Part shown: piece by piece, positions 34,357 to 41,926 of the stretch | How the letters are laid out: the number at the start of each line of letters is the position of its first letter | How positions within the stretch are numbered: the first letter of the stretch is position 1 | Origin: Yinghuangia aomiensis | GTDB taxonomy: Bacteria > Actinomycetota > Actinomycetes > Streptomycetales > Streptomycetaceae | Direction of reading: 5' to 3' | Assembly (NCBI RefSeq): GCF_039542225.1 | Contig: NZ_BAABHS010000002.1 | Coordinates: 310,001 to 374,000, forward strand | Length of the DNA stretch: 64,000 nt | Notes under the pieces: model-generated | What the model was told of the DNA's origin: nothing | Databases searched by the model: none | The model's input: the letters and a program-made list of their open reading frames with translations, nothing else | Program-made: the position numbers and the translations under genes

Positions 34357-35286
34357 GTGGGCGATCGCGAACAGACGTTGCCGCTGACCGGCGCCGAGCA
34401 CGACCGGGCCGCGCACCACCGGCTCGACGAGGCGTGGCTGGCCGCCGCCTGGGAGGCGCCCGAGACCCGCGTCCTGGTCATCGAGCAGGGCAAGGTGCAC
34501 TGGCGCGACCTCGGCCCGGAGGACGGCGGGCCCGTGCTGGTGCTGCGCGGCACCGCGGACGCCCCGGAAGGCGAGCGCTACTTCCTCGGCGTCGAACCCG
34601 ACGGCACCGCGCACTTCGCGGTCGCCGCGGCGGCCCTGCCCGAGGTCCCCGACGACGCGGGCATCCAGGTCGGACACCTCTACACGCTCGGCTCGGTGCT
34701 CGGCGACCGCGACGCGGGCCTGCTCGTGCATGCGCTCGGCCTGGAGAACTGGCACCGCACGCACGGCTTCTGCTCGCGCTGCGGACAGCCGAGCGAACCC
34801 ACCGCGGCCGGGCACGTCCGCAAGTGCACGGCGTGCGCCACCGAGCACTTCCCGCGCACCGACCCCGCGGTGATCATGCTGGTGGTCGACCCGCAGGACC
34901 GCGCCCTCCTCGGCCGCCAGCCGAGCTGGCCCGAGAAGCGGTTCTCCACGCTGGCCGGCTTCGTCGAACCGGGCGAGTCGCTGCGCCAGGCCGTGGTGCG
35001 GGAGGTGGCGGAGGAGGTCGGCACGCGGGTGGTCGACGTCGCCTACGTCGACAGCCAGCCGTGGCCGTTCCCGTCCAGCCTGATGCTCGGCTTCCACGCC
35101 ACCGCCGCCGACGACCACGTCGACGTCGACGGCACGGAGATCGCCGAAGCCCGCTGGTTCACCCGCGAGGAACTCGGCGCCGCCGTGGAAGCGGGAGAGA
35201 TCCTGCTGCCGGGCGGCATCTCGATCTCCCGGCGGCTCGTCGAACTCTGGTACGGGAAGCCGATCGCGGAGTCGAACAAGTGGTAG
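34357..35286 (+). CDS. nudC: NAD(+) diphosphatase NudC
   Basis: A 309-residue enzyme with the complete NudC layout: N-terminal beta domain, a zinc ribbon CSRCGQP...HVRKCTAC (about 138-165), Nudix box GFVEPGESLRQAVVREVAEEVG (about 206-227), and the diagnostic SQPWPFPSSLM sequence. It hydrolyses NAD(H) to NMN(H) and AMP and removes NAD caps from RNA 5' ends. GGGGAGG precedes the GTG. Its place beside mycoredoxin and uvrD2 is as in M. tuberculosis (Rv3199c). Confidence 0.93.
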   Translation: MGDREQTLPLTGAEHDRAAHHRLDEAWLAAAWEAPETRVLVIEQGKVHWRDLGPEDGGPVLVLRGTADAPEGERYFLGVEPDGTAHFAVAAAALPEVPDDAGIQVGHLYTLGSVLGDRDAGLLVHALGLENWHRTHGFCSRCGQPSEPTAAGHVRKCTACATEHFPRTDPAVIMLVVDPQDRALLGRQPSWPEKRFSTLAGFVEPGESLRQAVVREVAEEVGTRVVDVAYVDSQPWPFPSSLMLGFHATAADDHVDVDGTEIAEARWFTREELGAAVEAGEILLPGGISISRRLVELWYGKPIAESNKW

Positions 35287-35320
35287 CCAACCGCCGTTAG
35301 ACGCCCCGCCCGCATGCCGC

Positions 35321-35347
35321 TCGGGACCCCGGAATCCGGGGTCCCGA
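35321..35347. terminator. Bidirectional terminator, nudC / mycoredoxin
   Basis: A 12-bp perfect stem (TCGGGACCCCGG with its complement) and a 3-nt AAT loop between convergent nudC and mycoredoxin. Confidence 0.7.
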
Positions 35348-35424
35348 ATCGCATGGTGCGGAGCTGGGCGGTATGGAGTCGGCGGGCGCGGAATGCGGCA
35401 GGGCGGAGCCGGGCTCCGTCCGCG

Positions 35425-35691
35425 TCAGGCCGCGGCTTCCGACACGGCGGCCTTGACCTGGGCCAGGCTCGGGTTGGTCGCGACCCACTGGATGTCGCCG
35501 CCGGGGCCCGCGAGGACGACCGTCGGGACGGTCTGGTTGCCGCCGTTGACGCTCATCACGTACTCGGCCGCCTGCGCGTCCTGCTCGATGTCGACCTCGG
35601 TGTACGCCACGCCCTCGCGCTCCATCTGGCTCTTGAGGCGGCGGCAGTACCCGCACCAGGGGGTGCTGTACATCGTCACGGTGGCCGACAT
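35425..35691 (-). CDS. mrx1: Mycoredoxin (glutaredoxin-fold)
   Basis: An 88-residue glutaredoxin-like protein. VTMYSTPWCGYCRRLK gives the redox pair Cys13/Cys16, and NQTVPTVV holds the cis-Pro loop. Mycoredoxin 1 reduces protein-mycothiol mixed disulphides with electrons from mycothiol. The ATG before SATVTMYS is chosen; GAGGAG is about 10 nt upstream. It is divergent from uvrD2, the same arrangement as Rv3198A/Rv3198c. The mycothiol enzymes at 6-7.7 kb show that the cell makes mycothiol. Confidence 0.9.
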   Translation of the reverse strand: MSATVTMYSTPWCGYCRRLKSQMEREGVAYTEVDIEQDAQAAEYVMSVNGGNQTVPTVVLAGPGGDIQWVATNPSLAQVKAAVSEAAA

Positions 35692-35779
35692 CTCGGGGAT
35701 CTCCTCTGCTCGGGTGCTGCGGGCGTTCCGCACAACGTACGCCGGATCCGGATTTCTTCCCGCCGCCGGCCCCGCAGCC

Positions 35780-35788
35780 TGTGGACAA
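35780..35788 (-). promoter_or_regulatory. DnaA box 1 (TTGTCCACA, minus strand)
   Basis: TGTGGACAA on the plus strand is the complement of TTGTCCACA, the preferred DnaA box of Streptomyces. It lies in the gap between divergent mrx1 and uvrD2, 70 nt before uvrD2. Confidence 0.55.
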
Positions 35789-35809
35789 CCTCACCCCCGG
35801 GAGCGGGCC

Positions 35810-35818
35810 TGTGGACAA
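35810..35818 (-). promoter_or_regulatory. DnaA box 2 (TTGTCCACA, minus strand)
   Basis: A second identical nonamer in the same orientation, exactly 30 bp (about three helical turns) from the first, 40 nt before uvrD2. Flanks CC...AAC are also shared, so this could be a small duplication. Confidence 0.55.
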
Positions 35819-35857
35819 CGGCCGGTATGTGACGGAGCCGCCTGAGAGGATGTCCCG

Positions 35858-38080
35858 GTGATCGACCACTACGGCCCCCCGCCCACCGCCGACGAGGTCC
35901 TCGACGCGCTCGACCCCGAGCAGCGCCGGGTGGCCAAGTCCGTCGACGGTGCGGTCTGCGTCCTCGCGGGCGCCGGGACCGGGAAGACGCGGGCGATCAC
36001 CCACCGCATCGCCTACGGCGTCCTCACCGGCGTCATGCAGCCCGGGCAGACCCTCGCCGTCACCTTCACCGCGCGCGCCGCGGGGGAGATGCGCGGCCGG
36101 CTGCGCCAGCTCGGCGTGCCCGGCGTCCAGGCCCGGACCTTCCACGCGGCCGCGCTGCGCCAGCTCCAGTTCTTCTGGCCGCGCACGTACGGGGTGAACG
36201 CGCCGCGGCTCGTCGACAGCAAGGTCCCGCTGGTCGCGGAGGCCGTCCAGCACTGCCGGATGCGCGCCGACCGCGCCGAGCTGCGCGACCTCACCGGCGA
36301 GATCGAATGGGCCAAGGCCACCCAGGTCGCGCCGGACGACTACGTGGCGCAGGTCGCCGCGTCCGGCCGCAAACCGCCGCGCGACGCGGCGGAGGTCGCG
36401 CGCGTGTACGCGGCGTACGAGAAGGCGAAATCCGGCCGCGGCCAGATGGACTTCGAAGACGTCCTGCTGCTGACCATCGGCCTCCTCGACGAACGCCTCG
36501 ACGTGCGCGAGCAAGTCCAGTCCCAGTACCGCCACTTCACCGTCGACGAGTACCAGGACGTCAACCCGCTCCAGCAGCGGCTCCTCGACCTGTGGACGCA
36601 GCACGCGCGCAGCCTGTGCGTGGTCGGCGACGCCAGCCAGACCATCTACTCCTTCACCGGCGCCACGCCTTCCTACCTGCTCGGCTTCCGCCACCGCCAC
36701 CGCGGCGCCGAAGTCGTCGAGCTGGTGCGGGACTACCGCTCCACTCCCCAGGTCGTGGGGCTGGCGAACCGGCTGCTCACGCATGCCACCGGGGAAGCCG
36801 CCAAGCACCGTCTCGAACTCGTGTCGCAGCGCGCCGAAGGCCCCGCACCCGAGTTCGTCGAGTACGGCGACGAACCGGGCGAGGCCGAGGGCGTTGCGCG
36901 GCGCGTCAAGCAGCTCCTCGAACGCGGGGTGCGGGCCGCGGAGATCGCCGTGCTGTTCCGCACCAACTCGCAGTCGGAGGCGTACGAGCAGGCGTTGGCC
37001 GACCGCGGCATCCCCTATGTGCTGCGCGGCGCCGAGCGGTTCTTCGAACGTCCCGAGGTGCGGCAGGCCGCCGTGCTGCTGCGCGGCGCGGCCCGCTCGG
37101 CGGGGGGAGCCGACGGCGACGGGCTGGCCGCCGAGGTGTCCGCCGTCCTCGCCTCCGGCGGCGGCTGGACACCGGAACCGCCGAGCGGATCCGGGCAGGT
37201 CCGCGAGCGCTGGGAGTCCGTCAACGCGCTCGTGCGCCTCGCCGAGGACTTCTCCGCCGGGCGGCCGGAGGCGACGCTGCGCGACTTCGTCGACGAACTC
37301 GCCGAACGCGCCAACGCCCAGCACGCTCCCACGGTCGACGGCGTCACGCTCGCGTCGCTGCACGCCGCCAAGGGCCTGGAATGGGACGCGGTGTTCCTGG
37401 TGGGCCTGACCGAGGGCATGCTGCCGATCACCTACGCCGATACCGACGCCAAGATCGAAGAAGAGCGCCGCCTCCTCTACGTCGGGATCACCCGGGCGCG
37501 CGAGCACCTCGTGCTGTCGTGGGCGCTGTCCCGTTCGCCGGGCGGGCGCGCGCACCGCAAGGCGTCGCGGTTCCTGGACGGGCTGCGCGGCGGATCGGCG
37601 GCGTCGGGTGCGTCGCTGTCCGCGGGGCGCGGGCCGGTGAGCCGGGCGGGGGAGCCGTTCACGCCGCGCGAGAAACGCCGCAAGGCCGGACCCGTGCGGT
37701 GCCGGGTGTGCGGGCGCGGGCTGGCCGAGGCGGCGGAGCGGAAGCTGGCGCGGTGCCTCGACTGCCCGTCGAACGTCGACGAGGCGATGCTGGAACGGCT
37801 GCTGGACTGGCGGCAGGACCGCGCGAGCGAGCTGGGGCAACCGGCCTACTGCGTGTTCACCGATGCGACCGTGACGGCGATCGCCGAAGTGCAGCCGTCG
37901 TCGGCGGTGCAGCTGGCGCGGATCGCGGGCGTCAACCGGACCAAGCTGGACCGGTTCGGTGCGGAGGTGCTGGCGCTGGTCGCCGGACGGGATCCCAAGG
38001 GCGCGGACGAACCTGCCGAAGAAGTTTTTTCGGTGGCGCCCGAGGACGACGTGCCCGCCCCGCCGGACGACGAGTTCTGA
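35858..38080 (+). CDS. uvrD2: ATP-dependent DNA helicase UvrD2
   Basis: A 740-residue SF1A helicase. Walker A GAGTGKTRA is near residue 38, motif II TVDEYQDVNP near 228, motif III GDASQTIYSFTGA near 256 and motif VI YVGITRAREHL near 541. The C-terminus has the four-Cys motif CRVCGRGLAEAAERKLARC plus LDC (about 615-637) and an HRDC domain (about 645-715). The tetracysteine-HRDC tail is the hallmark of actinobacterial UvrD2, which unwinds 3'-5' and is essential in M. tuberculosis. The GTG start has GAGAGG about 8 nt upstream. Two DnaA boxes in the promoter region suggest coupling to replication initiation. Confidence 0.92.
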   Translation: MIDHYGPPPTADEVLDALDPEQRRVAKSVDGAVCVLAGAGTGKTRAITHRIAYGVLTGVMQPGQTLAVTFTARAAGEMRGRLRQLGVPGVQARTFHAAALRQLQFFWPRTYGVNAPRLVDSKVPLVAEAVQHCRMRADRAELRDLTGEIEWAKATQVAPDDYVAQVAASGRKPPRDAAEVARVYAAYEKAKSGRGQMDFEDVLLLTIGLLDERLDVREQVQSQYRHFTVDEYQDVNPLQQRLLDLWTQHARSLCVVGDASQTIYSFTGATPSYLLGFRHRHRGAEVVELVRDYRSTPQVVGLANRLLTHATGEAAKHRLELVSQRAEGPAPEFVEYGDEPGEAEGVARRVKQLLERGVRAAEIAVLFRTNSQSEAYEQALADRGIPYVLRGAERFFERPEVRQAAVLLRGAARSAGGADGDGLAAEVSAVLASGGGWTPEPPSGSGQVRERWESVNALVRLAEDFSAGRPEATLRDFVDELAERANAQHAPTVDGVTLASLHAAKGLEWDAVFLVGLTEGMLPITYADTDAKIEEERRLLYVGITRAREHLVLSWALSRSPGGRAHRKASRFLDGLRGGSAASGASLSAGRGPVSRAGEPFTPREKRRKAGPVRCRVCGRGLAEAAERKLARCLDCPSNVDEAMLERLLDWRQDRASELGQPAYCVFTDATVTAIAEVQPSSAVQLARIAGVNRTKLDRFGAEVLALVAGRDPKGADEPAEEVFSVAPEDDVPAPPDDEF

Positions 38081-38250
38081 TCCGCGGGCGGCCTCGGACG
38101 GCCTCGGACGGGCCCGGCGAACCGGCCTTGACCTGGGACTTCGATCTTCCGCGCGGGCAGTTCCGGGAGTAACGTGCGAACGCTCCGCAAGGTTCCGGTC
38201 ACGCGGGAAGCAGCCGCATCCCGAGGGACTTCCCTCGAGTGAGAGCGGAC

Positions 38251-38294
38251 ACGCGGAAAATAGTTTGCGCATCCTTCCGGACCCGATCTAACCT
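38251..38294 (+). promoter_or_regulatory. whiB7 promoter with AT-rich WhiB7 site
   Basis: GGAAAATAG lies directly before TTGCGC (38265-38270), and TCTAAC/TAACCT (38287-38294) follows after 16-18 nt. An AT-rich patch touching the -35 element is the known mark of promoters activated by WhiB7 with the principal sigma factor, so the gene is probably autoactivated. Assignment is by pattern. Confidence 0.6.
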
Positions 38295-38296
38295 CA

Positions 38297-38326
38297 CGAG
38301 CACGGTCAACGTGTTGACCGTGCTCG
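38297..38326. promoter_or_regulatory. 30-bp palindrome at the start of the whiB7 leader
   Basis: A perfect 14-bp inverted repeat (left arm CGAGCACGGTCAAC) with a GT centre, beginning right behind the -10 element. In RNA it would be a very stable 5' stem; in DNA it could be an operator at the transcription start. No T tract follows, so it is not a normal terminator. Confidence 0.6.
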
Positions 38327-38461
38327 GTTGTGAAACCGGGCCGCACACCGCACGTCCAGCACTGCACACCCTGCACCAAGCACAGCAGCACTGCCCACCA
38401 GTTTTCCGGAACCGCCCAGTCGGCGGCGCCCCGAGACCCCCGTGGAAGGGAGGCGAACGAC

Positions 38462-38866
38462 ATGACGATCAACTTCAAACTCGCAGTTGCCGGTCCTGCC
38501 GTCGCCCCGTCCGCGATGTCGGTGCGTTCTGCTGAGCTGGGTTCGCTTCTGCCTGCCTCCGTCCTGAAGCTCGACGGCTTCGCGGTGCGGAACCTGCCCT
38601 CGGCGACCTATGCCGAGACCGATGCCCGTGTGATTACCGACGCCGCCCGTCTCGCGGGTCGCGGCGAAAGCATCGGTCTGGCGCACAGCGTCGAGCAGGC
38701 ATGGCGGGGCAGCGAGCGCACGACCGTCCTCACGCGCGATGCACGACCGTTGGCATCGAACGTGGCGGCATGTGAGCAGCAGCAGGTCACGGACATGGCA
38801 CACGCCATGGGATCGACCGGATTTGCCGGTATGCACGGGTACCCGTCCTGGAGGACGCGAACCTGA
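38462..38866 (+). CDS. Upstream ORF in whiB7 leader (134 codons), putative attenuation peptide
   Basis: It starts MTINFKLAVAGPAV behind a strong GGAAGGGAGG and ends MHGYPSWRTRT. No domain is recognised. Third-position GC is visibly lower than in the neighbours (many T- and A-ending codons), as for a leader whose nucleotide structure is selected more than its peptide. The stop codon lies inside a small perfect hairpin (38862-38878) and an intrinsic terminator begins 24 nt later, followed by whiB7. Known whiB7/wblC genes have a translated upstream ORF and terminator that sense slowed translation; this one is long for that class. A short independent protein is the alternative. Confidence 0.6.
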   Translation: MTINFKLAVAGPAVAPSAMSVRSAELGSLLPASVLKLDGFAVRNLPSATYAETDARVITDAARLAGRGESIGLAHSVEQAWRGSERTTVLTRDARPLASNVAACEQQQVTDMAHAMGSTGFAGMHGYPSWRTRT

Positions 38867-38891
38867 CGACACGTCAGGTCTGCTCTCCAGG
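38847..38891 (+). promoter_or_regulatory. Candidate antiterminator / anti-structure in whiB7 leader
   Basis: CCTGGAG (38847-38853) pairs with CTCCAGG (38885-38891) enclosing a second stem CCTGACG-ACA-CGTCAGG (38862-38878). The right arm shares two bases with the terminator's left arm, and the left arm lies inside the last codons of the upstream ORF, so ribosome position would decide which structure forms. Confidence 0.5.
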
Positions 38892-38934
38892 GCCGCGGAA
38901 CCCGTATACACCGGGATCCGCGGCCCTTGTCTTT
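38890..38934 (+). terminator. Intrinsic attenuator terminator upstream of whiB7
   Basis: GGGCCGCGGA (38890-38899) pairs with TCCGCGGCCC (38917-38926); an inner CCCG/CGGG extends it to 14 bp with one A-A mismatch, and the T-rich TTGTCTTT follows. It is among the most classical Rho-independent terminators in the window, and it lies before a gene rather than after one. Confidence 0.85.
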
Positions 38935-39024
38935 GCCCTGAAACCCGCCAGGACCGCGCACACGCATGAAGTGGCAGCAATGCCGGCCGAGCCCGCTCGG
39001 CGATTCACCAACGAGGAGCACCAC

Positions 39025-39363
39025 GTGCCGTACGACAAGCCGCCAACCGCCGCCGCTCTGGCCGTCCCCGTTCCGGAGGTAGACCTGATGACTTTGACCG
39101 CGTTCGACGACATCGACACCGTCGAGGGCACGATCCCGTGCCGCTCTTACGACCCGGAGGTGTTCTTCGCCGAGTCGCCCGCCGACGTCGAGTACGCGAA
39201 GGCCCTCTGCCAGGAGTGCCCGGTCCGTGCCGCGTGCCTCCAGGGCGCGCTCGAGCGGCGCGAGCCGTGGGGCGTCTGGGGTGGGGAGCTGTTCATCCAG
39301 GGCGTCGTCGTCGCCCGCAAGCGGCCGCGTGGGCGTCCGCGCAAGACCGAGGTCGCCGCGTGA
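39025..39363 (+). CDS. whiB7: WhiB7/WblC antibiotic-resistance regulator
   Basis: A 112-residue Wbl protein. Four Fe-S ligands are C39, C62, C65 and C71 (CRSYDPEVFF, LCQECPVRAAC). GVWGGE (83-88) is the sigma-A-contacting turn, and the AT-hook RGRPRK (102-107) is unique to WhiB7/WblC. It binds AT-rich DNA beside -35 elements with the principal sigma factor and turns on intrinsic resistance to ribosome-targeting antibiotics. The GTG with GAGGAG six nt upstream fits best. Expression is probably governed by autoactivation plus the upstream-ORF attenuator. Its place after uvrD2 and before an ABC1 kinase matches other actinobacteria. Confidence 0.93.
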   Translation: MPYDKPPTAAALAVPVPEVDLMTLTAFDDIDTVEGTIPCRSYDPEVFFAESPADVEYAKALCQECPVRAACLQGALERREPWGVWGGELFIQGVVVARKRPRGRPRKTEVAA

Positions 39364-39491
39364 ACCCCGCCGATCTCCCCCGCGCATCCCTCGTCCGCCG
39401 CAATCGCACCGCAAGCCAGGAACCCATGACCACCTACCAGCCTTCCGCGACCGAGCCGACCTCTGCGCCGGTCGTCGACAGGAGCCGTGAC

Positions 39492-39662
39492 ATGCATCTC
39501 CTTTACGAAGCCCTCGCAAGAGCACAGATGGAGGAGCGACTACGCGAAGCCGAACTGCACCGCAGGGCCGCCCACGTCCGCGCCGCTCGCAAGATGAAGC
39601 GCCGCGCCGAGGTCGCCAGCCTGCGGGCACGGAGGGCCTTGGCCCTCGCGGTCATGCAGTAG
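39492..39662 (+). CDS. Small basic helical protein downstream of whiB7 (56 aa)
   Basis: A 56-residue protein starting MHLLYEALARAQMEER and ending ARRALALAVMQ, almost entirely one amphipathic Arg/Ala/Glu-rich helix or coiled coil. Similar tiny proteins (LYEALARA...RRAERASRRARLALA) are widespread in actinobacteria but have no known role. AGGAG seven nt before the ATG at 39492 is the best start; an ATG at 39426 would add 22 unconserved residues. It lies 128 bp after whiB7 and may share its transcript, which would make it antibiotic-inducible. Confidence 0.65.
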   Translation: MHLLYEALARAQMEERLREAELHRRAAHVRAARKMKRRAEVASLRARRALALAVMQ

Positions 39663-39771
39663 TCGCGCCCCGAACCTCGCCGCCCGCCCCCTGCCGGGGA
39701 CGGCCGGCGGCACAACCCCGTGGCCTCGATGCTCCGCCGCTGTCGATGCGGAGTGTCGGGCGTGCGACGGG

Positions 39772-40430
39772 GTGAACGATCCGCCCTGCGGCCGGTTTTC
39801 CGGCTGACGGGGTGGACCGTGCAGGACCGCAGTCGGCTTCGGCCGGCCGCGGGAGTGAACGACTCACCTGGCGGCCGGTTTTCCGGCTGACTGGGCGGGC
39901 CGTGCCGACCCGCACTCGGCTTCGGCAGACTGGCGGACCGGCAGGTGAACTAGCAGACCGTGCACAGGACTTGCCCGCGGACCCACCGTCGGGCGCCTTG
40001 CGAGGCGCCGGGCGGGAGGGTCCGCGTGTGCGTGGGGGGTGGGTGATCGGGCGGGCGGTTCGGGCGGGGATGGTCCGGTGCTGTTGCGTGTGTCCGTGCG
40101 TCGGGTGGGTCGGGCGCGGTGCCGGGGTGTGGCGTCGTCGACCGGGCCCGGGCGCGTGGCTGACCCGGTGGGCGCGCCCGGCTTCGCTGATCGTCGACCG
40201 GCCGGCGAACTGCGAGAGCGTGCGGAGTATTCGCCCGCAGGCCCACCGCCGGGCGCCTATCGGGGCCGTCCGGCGCGAGGTCCCGCGTGCGCGTTGCGGG
40301 CGGTCGTCTGGGGCCCTGCAGGCGTCGGCTCGGCTTCGGCCGGGCCGTGCGGTGAACGACTTGTTGCGTCGGCTTCCCGGCTGATCGGTCGGACTGCGCA
40401 GGGACATCCCCGGCTTCGAGCGATCGCCCG
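39772..40430. repeat. Degenerate 83-bp repeats, A type (about 39772, 39855, 40352)
   Basis: Three copies of a unit that starts GTGAACGA and holds CGGCCGGTTTTCCGGCTGA, a TTTT-loop hairpin, then GG-GGAC-GTGC and CTCGGCTTCGGC. The first two are head to tail with a period of 83 bp; the third is decayed. They lie between the small protein gene and the convergent ABC1 kinase gene. Confidence 0.6.
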
Positions 40431-40503
40431 AACGGCCGGTGGACTACAAGGATGCGCACAGGACTTGCCTGTGGACCCCGCCATCGAGTGCCCTCGACAG
40501 GGC
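39915..40503. repeat. Degenerate ~96-bp repeats, B type (39915, 40177, 40408)
   Basis: Three copies, 96-100 bp each, sharing CGGCTTCG, then GGCCGGTGAACT, then GTGCACAGGACTTGCC, GGACCCACCG and a closing hairpin such as GGCGCC-ttgcga-GGCGCC. Copies 1 and 3 match at 15 of 16 bases over the GCACAGGACTTGCC core. Each follows an A-like unit. The last copy ends at the kinase stop codon. Confidence 0.6.
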
Positions 40504-40504
40504 G

Positions 40505-41890
40505 TCAGTCGGTGGCGTCCTTGGCCTCGACCTCGTCGAACTCCTCGTACTCGTCGAACTCGTCGTCGATTTCGTACTCCAGCTCGGCGAAGCCCGGCAG
40601 CCACGTCTCCAGTTCCTCGCGGAACGGGACCTCGGCGTTGAGCTGGCACAGCACGCCGACGGTGCTGAGCGTGACGCGGTGGATCAGCAGGTAGTTCGGC
40701 GGCAGGTTGAGCTGGCGCGCCATCACGGACGCGGGGTTGCGAGGGTCGCCGATCCGCGCGCCCTGGATCCGCATCCACGCCCGCGTGAACCGGAACCGCT
40801 CGACCTGCGCGGGCTCCACCATCGGCAGCAGGTAGTCGAGGACTTCCTGAGCGTCGAGCTCGATCGACGGCTTGACGAAGCCCTCCGTGCGGAGGACCTC
40901 CATGACACCGTCGGCCTCGTTGTCGAGCGCGAGCCGCATCGCGGTGCCGATCGGCTCCGGGAGGCCGTCCGGCAGCCGGTTGACGGTGCCGAAGTCGAGG
41001 ACGCCGAGTCGGCCGTCCGGCAGCAGCCGGAAATTGCCCGGGTGCGAGTCGGCGTGCAGCATGCCGGTGCGCACCGGGCCGGAGAACAGGAAGCGGACCA
41101 GCAGGTGCCCCACCTGGTCGCGCTCCTCCTGCGTGCCCTTGTCGATGATGCGGGAGAGCGGGGTGCCCTCCATCCACTCACTGATCAGCACGCGCTCGGC
41201 CTGGAAGACGACACGCGGGACGTAGATGTCCGGGTCGTTCTCGAACTCGTCCGCGTGCGCCTGCTGGGATTCCGCCTCCAGCTCGTAGTCCAGCTCCTCG
41301 GCGACCCGCGCCTTCAGCTCGGCGATCAGCGGCTTGACGTCGATCCCGGGAATCAGCGACCCGGCGAAACGCGCGACGTGGCCGAGCTGGTTGAGGTCGG
41401 AGATCAGCGCGTCGCCGGCACCCGGGTACTGGATCTTGACGGCCACCTCGCGCCCGTCGTGCCACACGGCGCGGTGTACCTGCCCGATGGACGCGGCGGC
41501 GGCCGGCTTGTCGTCGAATTCGAGGAACAGGGAGCGCCAGTCCGTACCGAGGTTGTCCGCGAGCGCCTTGTGGATCGTGCGGGCCGGCATCGGCGGCGCG
41601 GCATCCTGCAGCTTGGTCAACGCGGCCCGATAAGGACCCGCGACCTCCTCGGGTAGCGCGGCCTCGAAGACGGACAGCGCCTGCCCGAGCTTCATGGCGC
41701 CGCCCTTGAGCTCGCCCAGCACTTTGAACAGCTGCTGCGCGGTGCGCTGCTGCAACTCGGCAGCGACGATCTCGGCGGGGCGACCGCCGATACGCCGCCC
41801 GAGCCCCAGCGTCGCTCTACCCGCCACCCCGAGGGGCAACGAGGCGAGCTTGGCCGTCCGGGTCACTGCCCTGCGCGGAAGATCGCTCAC
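40505..41890 (-). CDS. ABC1/UbiB-family atypical kinase
   Basis: A 461-residue ABC1 (AarF/UbiB) kinase-like protein. GGAMKLGQALS is the KxGQ-type N-terminal motif, AAASIGQVHRA the Ala-rich nucleotide loop, VAVKIQYPG the ATP-anchoring Lys, ADSHPGNFRLL the catalytic loop, and VLDFGTV the DFG. Such proteins hydrolyse ATP in lipid or quinone homeostasis. The tail is very acidic (DEFDEYEEFDEVEAKDATD). The GTG giving MSDLPRRAVTRTAKLA is preferred to an ATG three codons earlier; CACAAT seven nt before it suggests a leaderless message. It is the Rv3197 counterpart beside whiB7. Confidence 0.88.
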   Translation of the reverse strand: MSDLPRRAVTRTAKLASLPLGVAGRATLGLGRRIGGRPAEIVAAELQQRTAQQLFKVLGELKGGAMKLGQALSVFEAALPEEVAGPYRAALTKLQDAAPPMPARTIHKALADNLGTDWRSLFLEFDDKPAAAASIGQVHRAVWHDGREVAVKIQYPGAGDALISDLNQLGHVARFAGSLIPGIDVKPLIAELKARVAEELDYELEAESQQAHADEFENDPDIYVPRVVFQAERVLISEWMEGTPLSRIIDKGTQEERDQVGHLLVRFLFSGPVRTGMLHADSHPGNFRLLPDGRLGVLDFGTVNRLPDGLPEPIGTAMRLALDNEADGVMEVLRTEGFVKPSIELDAQEVLDYLLPMVEPAQVERFRFTRAWMRIQGARIGDPRNPASVMARQLNLPPNYLLIHRVTLSTVGVLCQLNAEVPFREELETWLPGFAELEYEIDDEFDEYEEFDEVEAKDATD

Positions 41891-41926
41891 GACATCCATT
41901 GTGTCGGACGCCCGAGCCTCCCATAC

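Larger units (their letters stand above)
39663..40504. other. 840-bp non-coding interval between whiB7 locus and ABC1 kinase gene
   Basis: No frame here has a ribosome binding site or a recognisable protein. Open frames on both strands are Arg/Pro-rich shadows. The interval is filled by the A- and B-type repeats and a central G/T-rich stretch (40000-40140). GCCCT-cgac-AGGGC at 40490-40503 could terminate the kinase message. Confidence 0.55.

Noticed and set aside
39950..40459. A 169-codon minus-strand frame in the repeat region
   Set aside because: Pro/Arg/Thr-rich, no ribosome binding site, and its internal repeats are explained by the DNA repeats, whose spacing is not kept in one frame.
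39772..40503. CRISPR array or phage attachment site
   Set aside because: Repeats are long, degenerate and not separated by uniform spacers; no cas, integrase or transposase gene is near.
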